From contig JADFON010000147.1 of NCBI GenBank assembly GCA_022562855.1, positions 1 to 5,661 on the forward strand: a stretch of DNA of 5,661 bases. The letters are read 5' to 3'. This DNA is from Candidatus Zhuqueibacterota bacterium. GTDB lineage: Bacteria; SM23-31. Each line of letters opens with the position of its first letter. Position 1 is the stretch's first letter. Of the stretch, positions 1 to 5,661 are shown piece after piece. The notes beneath the pieces were generated by a model. The model was not told the DNA's origin. It worked only from the letters and a program-made list of their open reading frames with translations, and searched no databases. The translations under genes were made by a program, and so were the position numbers.

Positions 1-330
1 ATGCCAAATACGATCCCTTAATTTAAATAACGGTTTTTCTAAAGAAGAATACTCCCTTATTCTGGGAATATTATTTGATCGATTGTCGTAAGAATGCTTT
101 GACATAAGCAATTTTTTGAGGGACGAAGAGCCTGGAAATGAGATAACGGGCAAATCCAAACAGATATCTTCCTGGTAGTCAAATTTGTGTTTATGGAGGG
201 TTACTAACCTGCTGATATAACCAAGAGAGCGTTCCGCTTGAACTAAAGTATAGGGTACACCAGCGGTATTAAAAGGCGCTATATGGAGTATTCGAAGCGG
301 TTGTTTTGTTTGGATTTCGGAGTCACACAA
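1..330 (-). CDS. Glycosyltransferase, family 4-like, N-terminal part (runs off the left edge)
   Basis: An open frame of 110 codons reads from a TTG at 330 to the window edge without a stop; an in-frame stop lies upstream at about 342-340, so the start is confined to the short stretch between. No ATG or GTG lies in frame before the conserved part, so TTG is the best start, though only weak A-rich sequence and no clear Shine-Dalgarno precedes it. After about 10 residues comes a hydrophobic beta strand followed by a Gly-containing turn (LRILHIAPFNTAGVP, residues 12-26), then a helix with QAERSLG and a second strand SRLVTL. This is the usual opening of the N-terminal Rossmann domain of GT4-type (GT-B fold) glycosyltransferases, which move a sugar from a nucleotide sugar to an acceptor, often in polysaccharide synthesis. 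The catalytic C-terminal domain is outside the window, so sugar and acceptor are unknown. It starts 23 bases after the HIT gene stop and is probably in the same transcript. Confidence 0.72.
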   Translation of the reverse strand, partial: MCDSEIQTKQPLRILHIAPFNTAGVPYTLVQAERSLGYISRLVTLHKHKFDYQEDICLDLPVISFPGSSSLKKLLMSKHSYDNRSNNIPRIREYSSLEKPLFKLRDRIWH

Positions 331-353
331 AATGTGAAATTAAAGATTTTTTC

Positions 354-848
354 TTATTCAAAAAACTTTTCAAATTCGGGTTTGATTTTATCGAATGTTG
401 TCTTTAAGTCTTGTGATATTACCTTGTTACCGCTTAATACGGGCATGAAATTTGTGTCACCTTTCCAGCGGGGGACAATATGAAAGTGAACGTGTTCTGC
501 AATACCGGCTCCTGCGGCTGAGCCTAAATTCATCCCGATATTGAACCCGTCGGCGGAAAATACATTTCTTAAAGCTTTTATAGAATATTGAATTAACCGC
601 ATTGCCTCGTTCAAAACATCTTCTGAAAGAATAGTGGTGTCATCAACATGTTCATAGGGTACAACAAGAAGATGCCCGTTATTGTATGGAAAAATATTTA
701 AGACTACATAGTTAAACTCTTGACGCGATATAACAAAGGTTTTTTCATCCTGGTTTAATTTATCAATTTCGCAAAATACGCATTTCTTATCCGTATGTTT
801 TAGCGTTTCGACATAACTGCTCCTCCAGGGAGACCACATTTGCTTCAT
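354..848 (-). CDS. HIT-family protein, Ap4A phosphorylase/hydrolase-like
   Basis: A 164-residue protein, normal length for a single-domain HIT (histidine triad) enzyme. It opens with MWSPWRS (residues 4-10), followed by a CxxC pair (C23, C26) that could help bind zinc. The core strand and turn FPYNNGHLLVVP (residues 53-64, with H59, then H67) precede the signature triad HVHFHIV at 119-125; the central His121 is the expected nucleotidylated catalytic residue. RWKGDTNFMPV follows at 127-137. This combination is typical of the bacterial HIT branch annotated as ATP adenylyltransferase or diadenosine tetraphosphate (Ap4A) phosphorylase/hydrolase, a cytosolic enzyme acting on dinucleoside polyphosphates. 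Exact substrate is not shown by sequence. The ATG at 848 has AGGA at 859-856, seven bases upstream; a second ATG three codons later is less well spaced. It sits 74 bases downstream of the EF-G-like gene and 23 bases before the glycosyltransferase. Confidence 0.93.
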   Translation of the reverse strand: MKQMWSPWRSSYVETLKHTDKKCVFCEIDKLNQDEKTFVISRQEFNYVVLNIFPYNNGHLLVVPYEHVDDTTILSEDVLNEAMRLIQYSIKALRNVFSADGFNIGMNLGSAAGAGIAEHVHFHIVPRWKGDTNFMPVLSGNKVISQDLKTTFDKIKPEFEKFFE

Positions 849-922
849 ATTCTCATCCTGTCATTCCAGATGTAATCAAAAAACGTAAAAAATAAATAAG
901 CTGCCAGCCTGTATAATAGTTG

Positions 923-3004
923 TTATTCTTCTTTATCATCAGAACTTTTAGAAACGATTTTTTCAGCAATTTCCTTAGGAACCTGCTCATAACCGGAGAA
1001 TTTCCTCCGGTGCATTCCCCTGCCGCTTGTTATTGACCGCAGAGAGGTCGAATACTTGTACAATTCTGCCAACGGAATAAGAGCTTTTATCCTCTGCATA
1101 CTGCCATCGGAGTCCATTCCCTGAATCTTTCCCCTTCGTCCCGACAAATCTCCCATTACGTCTCCCATGAATTCTTCGGGAACCATAACTTCGACCTCGT
1201 AAATCGGTTCAAGAAGAACAGGTTTTGCTTCCATAAACGCTTTTTTAAAAGCCATCGATCCGGCTATTTTAAATGCCATATCCGAAGAATCAACATTATG
1301 AAACGAACCGTCATAAAGAGTCACTTTAACGTCTACTACCATAAATCCCGCCCAAACTCCGCGTACCATCGCTTCGACTATTCCCTTTTCCACAGCGGGT
1401 ATGTATTTCGTGGGAATTGATCCTCCGACTATTTTGTTTTCGAATTCAAATCCTCCACCGCGCGATTGCGGCTTGATCTCGATCCATGCATCTCCGTATT
1501 GTCCTCTTCCCCCGCTTTGCTTCTTGTATTTACCCTGCATTTTTACAGAGCTTCTAATCGTCTCCCTGTACGGTATATGCGGATCTTCGAGGACAACATC
1601 GACACCCATTTTATGTTTCAGCCTTTTGACAACGATGTCAAGATGCATTTCCCCTTGACCGGATATAATTATTTGTTTTAGTTCACCGTCGATATTGACC
1701 ATAAAAGAAGGATCTTCTTCATGCAGAATTTGAAGTCCGGCTGAAATTTTTTCCTCATCTCCTTTTACTTTGGCGACAACCGCAGACCGAATAACGGGAC
1801 TGGGAAATTCGATAGATTGCAATTCCATTGGGTTGCTCTTTTCGCTCAGTGTATCGCCTGTATGTGTATTTTTCAGTTTTACAACAGCGCCAATATCACC
1901 GGCTTCGATATGTGCGATTTCTTTTCTGGAATGCCCGTTCATTGTATATAATTGACCGATTCTCTCCACCTGCTCTTTATTGGTGTTCATCAATTCGATT
2001 CCGGGTTTTATGATACCCGAAAAACATTTGAAAAACGAAAGTTCTCCTACATGTTGTTCTGATATGGTTTTAAACACCTGTACAACGCAAGGCCCTCCTG
2101 AATCATAATCTAAGGTAACTTCCTTCCCCGTTCCCGGATGTTTGCCGATCACTGCTTCAACATTCTTTGGACTGGGACAATAATCTGATAAAAAGCCAAG
2201 AAAAGATTTCGAGCCCATATTCTGCTCTGCCGCGGTACAAAGAACAGGGTACGCTTCACCGGATGCAATAGCGCTCCTCAACCCTTTTTTAAATTCGTCA
2301 TTCGTCAATTCCCCCTCTTCAAGATACTTTTCGAGCAATTCGTCGTCGCTTTCAGCAGAAATCTCCTTCAATTCCTGGTGAAGGCTTTCGGCTCTGTCTT
2401 TGTGCTCGGCAGGTATTTCATTCTCAGTAAAATTGCCGGACTGGTCCTTAGAGAATTTGAGCATTTTCATATTGACAACATCAATAATACTCTCAAATGC
2501 AACCCCTTCGTTTATTGAAAACTGTACCGGAATAACTTTCTTGCTCAGTTGGTTTTTCAATTGGTCAAAAATTTTCTGGAAATTCGCATGTTCTTTGTCG
2601 AGTTTGTTGATAATAATAATTCTTGGCATATTTTTTTGTTTACAATAACCCCAGACTATTTCTGTTCCGACTTCCACACCCGAAACTGCGTTTACAACCA
2701 AGACTCCTAACTCAACTGCGTGAAGCGCCCCTATGACCTCTCCCGTAAAATCCATATATCCGGGGGTGTCTACAATATTTATTTTATTATTGTTCCACTC
2801 GCAATGTAACAATGATGAATTAATAGATATTTTTCGCTCAATTTCGTCTGGATTGTAATCCGATATAGTACTGCCGTCGTCTACAGATCCGAATCGTTTC
2901 GATTCTTTTGCCGCAAAGAGGATTCCTTCCGCAAGTGTTGTTTTCCCCGAGTCACCGTGACCGATTAAGGCAATATTTCGAATATTCTCAGTTTTAAATT
3001 CCAA
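923..3004 (-). CDS. Elongation factor G-like translational GTPase (EF-G2 type)
   Basis: A complete 693-residue protein with the full five-domain EF-G layout. GTPase motifs seen: P-loop GHGDSGKT (15-22), a short degenerate switch I with ERKISI (56-61) where classical EF-G has ERGITI, G3 DTPGY (79-83), G4 NKLD (133-136) and a G5-like CTAA (256-259). Domain II and III follow; GQGEMHLD lies at 449-456. Domain IV has SGGRGQYGD (497-505) and the tip loop GSFHNVDSS (566-574), keeping the His at 569 that in EF-G enters the decoding centre. Domain V holds EPIYEVEVMVPEEFMGDVMGDL (599-620) and GRRGKIQGMD (622-631). DTPGY in place of DTPGH, with the GHGDSGKT loop, marks the EF-G-like paralogue group (FusA2/EF-G2 style) rather than the main translocase; members differ in reported ribosome-dependent GTPase activity. 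It probably acts on the ribosome in the cytoplasm, but its task is not settled. The start is TTG, fixed by a strong ribosome binding site. Confidence 0.93.
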   Translation of the reverse strand: MEFKTENIRNIALIGHGDSGKTTLAEGILFAAKESKRFGSVDDGSTISDYNPDEIERKISINSSLLHCEWNNNKINIVDTPGYMDFTGEVIGALHAVELGVLVVNAVSGVEVGTEIVWGYCKQKNMPRIIIINKLDKEHANFQKIFDQLKNQLSKKVIPVQFSINEGVAFESIIDVVNMKMLKFSKDQSGNFTENEIPAEHKDRAESLHQELKEISAESDDELLEKYLEEGELTNDEFKKGLRSAIASGEAYPVLCTAAEQNMGSKSFLGFLSDYCPSPKNVEAVIGKHPGTGKEVTLDYDSGGPCVVQVFKTISEQHVGELSFFKCFSGIIKPGIELMNTNKEQVERIGQLYTMNGHSRKEIAHIEAGDIGAVVKLKNTHTGDTLSEKSNPMELQSIEFPSPVIRSAVVAKVKGDEEKISAGLQILHEEDPSFMVNIDGELKQIIISGQGEMHLDIVVKRLKHKMGVDVVLEDPHIPYRETIRSSVKMQGKYKKQSGGRGQYGDAWIEIKPQSRGGGFEFENKIVGGSIPTKYIPAVEKGIVEAMVRGVWAGFMVVDVKVTLYDGSFHNVDSSDMAFKIAGSMAFKKAFMEAKPVLLEPIYEVEVMVPEEFMGDVMGDLSGRRGKIQGMDSDGSMQRIKALIPLAELYKYSTSLRSITSGRGMHRRKFSGYEQVPKEIAEKIVSKSSDDKEE

Positions 3005-3011
3005 CGTTGCT

Positions 3012-3017
3012 ACCTCC
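3012..3017 (-). promoter_or_regulatory. Ribosome binding site deciding the TTG start of the EF-G-like gene
   Basis: GGAGGT on the minus strand, seven bases before the TTG at 3004. It is the strongest Shine-Dalgarno in the window and supports TTG as the real start. The P-loop then begins at residue 15, the expected distance for this family. Confidence 0.85.
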
Positions 3018-3054
3018 GGTAAGTTTTCAGCAAGATACGAATAATTATTGTATG

Positions 3055-3083
3055 TTTATAGGGCTTTCTTCATGGAAATTTAA
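3055..3083 (-). promoter_or_regulatory. Weak candidate sigma-70-type promoter for the EF-G-like gene
   Basis: In the 148-base gap between the ANL and EF-G-like genes, the minus strand shows TATAAA (3060-3055; 5 of 6 matches to the -10 consensus) preceded by 17 bases and TTAAAT (3083-3078; only 3 of 6 matches to -35). The predicted start would leave a leader of roughly 45 bases before the TTG. In AT-rich DNA such matches arise easily, and the lineage may use a different consensus. The gap length itself is the better argument for a promoter here. Confidence 0.25.
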
Positions 3084-3152
3084 TGCGGTGAAATGCAATA
3101 AATAATTTAACGGTTTGAACCTCTCACCTTTATTATGGAAGATATGCTGTTT

Positions 3153-4673
3153 TTATTTATAGATTGAATTCTTAGGCAAGTGTCTACGAACTACCGCACC
3201 GGAAATATTTCTGGGAAGAGTCGGGACAAAATCAATGTACCCTGGACACTTATAAACAGGCAAACATTTCTTACAATGATCTAACAATTCGTCTTTGGTC
3301 ACAGTACAATTTTCTCTTAATACGATAAATGCCTTTATTTCTTGAACGTACAATTTATCATCAATTCCCATTACGGCAACTTCTCTTACATCGGGATGTT
3401 CCAGTAACCGTTTCTCGACTTCAACGGGATAAACTTTGTAATTACCTTTGTTTATGATGTCCTCCTTATGTCCCCAAATTTCCAGGTTACCGTCCTTGTC
3501 CCATTTACACATATCACCAGGATAAACCCACTGTTTTGAGTTCTCTTCACCGGGAGACGGGTTCAAAGCGAAATAACGCTTCATATTCATTGGACTGTTG
3601 ATCGCTATTTCACCGGTTTCACCATAAAGACATTCCATCCCCTCTTCATCGATAATTTTAATTTCAACACTTTCAAATGGTACACCGATAGATTTGTTAA
3701 AAGTTTTTTCATTATTATTTTTTACCGATATTACAGATGTTGTTTCAACGCAGCCATAGCATTGTGTTATGGATAAATTGAGTTTTTCGCTATATTCATT
3801 CACTATATTATCGTCAACAGGAAAACCGCTGGCTACGCAAAGACGAAGTGTCGAAAAATCTTCCGGATTTAAATCAGGTTGCTCGATAATAGCGCTGAAA
3901 ATCAAGGGCGTACCCACTATTACAGTCGCCTTATTGCTGTTAATGGATTTGGAAATATCAACAACATCAAAGTTGGAATGAAGCAAAAGTTCTGACCCGC
4001 ATATCAAGCCGGCATGCAGAATGAAATCCAGCGACAAATAATGGTTGACCGATAATACAGCCAATATTTTATCGGTTCTGGTCAGGCTAAATCGATTAAT
4101 AACTGCCTGTGCGCTGCAAAGTATACTTTTATGTGTCAATACAGCGCCCTTCGGATATCCTGTTGTTCCTGAAGAATACAAAATTACGGCTTCATCATCT
4201 TCCTCTGGATATTGATCGATTCCGATTGAATCAGATGAATTGACAACTTCCGAAAAATCGTGATATTTGTTGTGGATGTTATTACCAACCTGGATCAAAG
4301 TAGGTTTTATATCAAGCTGGTCGAGTATTGAAATAATCTTTCTTTCAAACCTATCCCAGAATATTATTCCTTCTACATCTGAATTCTCAATGACATGCTT
4401 TAAATCAGCTGTTTTCAGGTTGTAATTAAGCGGAATTACCCTGCACCGTGATTTTAGAATTCCATAATATGCTGTAAACAGTTCCGGAATAATTGGCAGC
4501 AACAATACAATGTTGTCTCCTTGTTTAAGATTCAGATTTCTCAACCCCTGTGCGAATTTATCCGAAGAATCTAAAACAAACGAATAGGGCAACGATTGAT
4601 GATTATACCGCAATACCGGCTTATTACACAATTCGCCGGCATTATCATTTAGTATGTCTATTATTGTGCCCAT
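3153..4673 (-). CDS. AMP-dependent synthetase/ligase (ANL superfamily, acyl-CoA synthetase-like) lacking the A10 catalytic lysine
   Basis: A complete 506-residue protein of normal ANL length. In order: N-terminal domain with QGDNIVLLLP (51-60), the A3 phosphate-binding loop YSSGTTGYPKG (166-176), A5 QCYGCVETT (304-312) with Mg-type Glu310, the A7 Asp in YPGD (384-387), the A8 hinge region GHKEDIINKG (401-410) and YPVEVE (415-420), and the A10 region PTLPRNISGAVVRRHL (484-499). Family members join a carboxylic acid to AMP, then usually to CoA or a carrier thiol. Two key residues deviate: A10 normally reads PRxxxGK, but here the lysine is Ala493 (codon GCG, 3197-3195), and the A8 GRxxD arginine is His402 (codon CAT). 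Loss of the A10 lysine is known in the family to cripple adenylation while sparing thioester formation. Substrate cannot be read from sequence. ATG at 4673 lies 21 bases after the TPR gene stop, with only a weak GAGA-like ribosome site, suggesting an operon. It may be a pseudoenzyme or an altered ligase. Confidence 0.9.
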   Translation of the reverse strand: MGTIIDILNDNAGELCNKPVLRYNHQSLPYSFVLDSSDKFAQGLRNLNLKQGDNIVLLLPIIPELFTAYYGILKSRCRVIPLNYNLKTADLKHVIENSDVEGIIFWDRFERKIISILDQLDIKPTLIQVGNNIHNKYHDFSEVVNSSDSIGIDQYPEEDDEAVILYSSGTTGYPKGAVLTHKSILCSAQAVINRFSLTRTDKILAVLSVNHYLSLDFILHAGLICGSELLLHSNFDVVDISKSINSNKATVIVGTPLIFSAIIEQPDLNPEDFSTLRLCVASGFPVDDNIVNEYSEKLNLSITQCYGCVETTSVISVKNNNEKTFNKSIGVPFESVEIKIIDEEGMECLYGETGEIAINSPMNMKRYFALNPSPGEENSKQWVYPGDMCKWDKDGNLEIWGHKEDIINKGNYKVYPVEVEKRLLEHPDVREVAVMGIDDKLYVQEIKAFIVLRENCTVTKDELLDHCKKCLPVYKCPGYIDFVPTLPRNISGAVVRRHLPKNSIYK

Positions 4674-4694
4674 GAAGTAAAATCTCTACGATAA

Positions 4695-5661
4695 TTATCC
4701 GATTGCTGATATTTTTTCTGTCACAATTCGAGCCGGGGTAAAAAGGTCGTCTGCATTCTGCCATAACTCAAGATAGCTATTGTAAAGAGCTTTTGCCTCG
4801 TCTAATTGGTTATTTTGTTCAAATATTTGTGCTTGTAAAAGATAAAATTTCGGAAGGCTATACGCGGTTTCGAATTCTTTCAAATTCATTAATTTATAGA
4901 ACTCAATTATTTGATGTTCAGCTTTATCCGATTTTCCTGTCTCAAGGTAAGCTTTTGCTAAGTAATACGATACTATAGGGTTAAATTCATATTTTTGCAC
5001 TGATTCCAATCTTGCTATCGCGCCATTATGATCGCCCGCAGCTATTGACCTTATTCCCATCCGGAGATTGTCCAGCACTTCATATTGAAACGCATTAATT
5101 TCCGCAATCTCTTTAAGTTTATTATCAAGCAATAGGTTGATTTCGCCGTAGTCATTATTCTCTGATAAAATAATCAAATTTTCATACAAAAAAAGGTCGT
5201 TTATCTTCGTATCAAAAAATGATTTATCCAGGTCTGACCAATCATACATTTCTCCGGCGTCTTCCCGTATCAATGCAATATAAGACGAAAAAAGTGGATT
5301 TTTTTCTCCATAAAAATCTTCTTCTGGACTGGTAAGGATGTTTTTTGCGATTTCGGTTGCGGTCTCATATTTTCCCAGATATAGATTAGCCAAAAACTGA
5401 AGGAAATTAAGATCAATGCTGTAGATTAATTGGTTATCATCCAATGCCAGCAAAGCCTTCCTGTTAGTTTCCAAACTTTTTTCGAAGTCCATCATGCTAA
5501 AATATAGTTCGCTTAACAGCTCTAAGGCTTGGAAGTTGCCATCATCTTTCTGCAGAATTTCCTTAAGAACGGTTTCCGCACTTCTCAATCTTCCCCAGGA
5601 AATCAAAAGTCTTGCCTGTTCGATTCCAGGGTAAACTGACCCCTGATCCTTGCGGGTCACT
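4695..5661 (-). CDS. TPR-repeat protein (upstream end cut by the window edge)
   Basis: At least 321 residues remain open at the right edge. A GTG at 5660 is possible but has no visible ribosome site and lies one base from the edge, so this is more likely an internal piece of a longer protein. Counting from that GTG, helix pairs of tetratricopeptide type appear at about 13-46 (ISWGRLRSAETVLKEIL), 47-80 (ELYFSMMDFEKSLETNRKAL), 84-112 (FLANLYLGKYETATEIAKNI), 226-259 (SYYLAKAYLETGKSDKAEHQ) and 270-303 (YLLQAQIFEQNNQLDEAKAL). The stretch around 115-200 is helical in character but has no clear repeat. The end, YLELWQNADDLFTPARIVTEKI, resembles the last unit found in many long TPR proteins, including TPR tails of Ser/Thr kinases and signalling ATPases; that link is from memory. 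TPRs bind other proteins; no enzyme domain, signal peptide or membrane segment is seen in the visible part. Its short spacing to the ANL gene suggests joint expression. Confidence 0.82.
   Translation of the reverse strand, partial: VTRKDQGSVYPGIEQARLLISWGRLRSAETVLKEILQKDDGNFQALELLSELYFSMMDFEKSLETNRKALLALDDNQLIYSIDLNFLQFLANLYLGKYETATEIAKNILTSPEEDFYGEKNPLFSSYIALIREDAGEMYDWSDLDKSFFDTKINDLFLYENLIILSENNDYGEINLLLDNKLKEIAEINAFQYEVLDNLRMGIRSIAAGDHNGAIARLESVQKYEFNPIVSYYLAKAYLETGKSDKAEHQIIEFYKLMNLKEFETAYSLPKFYLLQAQIFEQNNQLDEAKALYNSYLELWQNADDLFTPARIVTEKISAIG

Noticed and set aside
283-483. Plus-strand open frame of 66 codons overlapping the HIT gene end and the glycosyltransferase start
   Set aside because: It lies opposite two well-supported minus-strand genes and its protein has no recognisable motif; it is a shadow frame.
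849-922. Possible terminator between the EF-G-like and HIT genes (GCTGGCAGC followed by a T-rich run on the minus strand)
   Set aside because: The only self-complementary arms (GCTG/CAGC) are separated by one base, so no hairpin can form; the T-rich stretch alone does not make an intrinsic terminator.
1401-2648. Several plus-strand open frames of 61-85 codons inside the EF-G-like gene
   Set aside because: They are antisense to a conserved full-length gene, with low-complexity Ser/Phe/Ile-rich translations and no ribosome sites of note.
3075-3115. Imperfect inverted arms (AAATTTAATGC against TTGC/AATAAATAATTT) and the direct repeat GCATT-TCACC-GCATT in the gap before the EF-G-like gene
   Set aside because: Pairing needs several bulges in very AT-rich sequence and no T-run follows; the direct repeat is only five bases per copy. 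Chance is sufficient.
3195-3197. The lysine-to-alanine change in the ligase as a sequencing error
   Set aside because: GCG needs at least two base changes from a lysine codon, and the frame and flanking motif residues are intact on both sides.

Overview
This window reads as an ordinary bacterial chromosomal segment. It carries five genes, all on the minus strand, packed head to tail with short gaps. In transcription order (right to left) they are: a TPR-repeat protein cut by the right edge, an acyl-CoA synthetase-like (ANL) protein, an EF-G-like translational GTPase, a HIT-family nucleotide hydrolase/transferase, and the start of a family-4-type glycosyltransferase cut by the left edge. The DNA is moderately AT-rich. 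The style of the EF-G-like protein (DTPGY instead of DTPGH) and of the HIT protein (MWSPWRS start, GD-NFMPV after the His triad) recalls the Ignavibacteria / Neomarinimicrobiota / Calditrichota part of the FCB group. That placement is an inference from remembered protein style; there is no marker gene such as rRNA here to prove it.

Layout. 4695-5661: TPR protein, open at its upstream end. 3153-4673: ANL protein, 21 bases after the TPR stop and probably co-transcribed with it. 3005-3152: a 148-base gap, the longest non-coding stretch, with a weak candidate promoter and a strong ribosome binding site. 923-3004: EF-G-like protein starting at TTG. 849-922: a 74-base T-rich gap. 354-848: HIT protein. 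1-330: N-terminal 110 codons of a glycosyltransferase, most likely from a TTG start, 23 bases after the HIT stop. No RNA gene, mobile element, CRISPR array or convincing terminator was found.

How the genes relate. No single known pathway joins them. The EF-G-like and HIT genes are housekeeping in type (ribosome-associated GTPase, dinucleotide polyphosphate metabolism). The glycosyltransferase may open a cell-envelope or polysaccharide cluster that continues to the left. The most unusual point is in the ANL protein: the ATP-binding loop and the Mg-binding Glu motif are present, but the catalytic lysine of the C-terminal A10 motif is replaced by alanine, and the conserved arginine of the hinge motif by histidine. 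Together with its tight linkage to a TPR protein, this suggests either a divergent enzyme with a reduced or altered adenylation step, or a pseudoenzyme.
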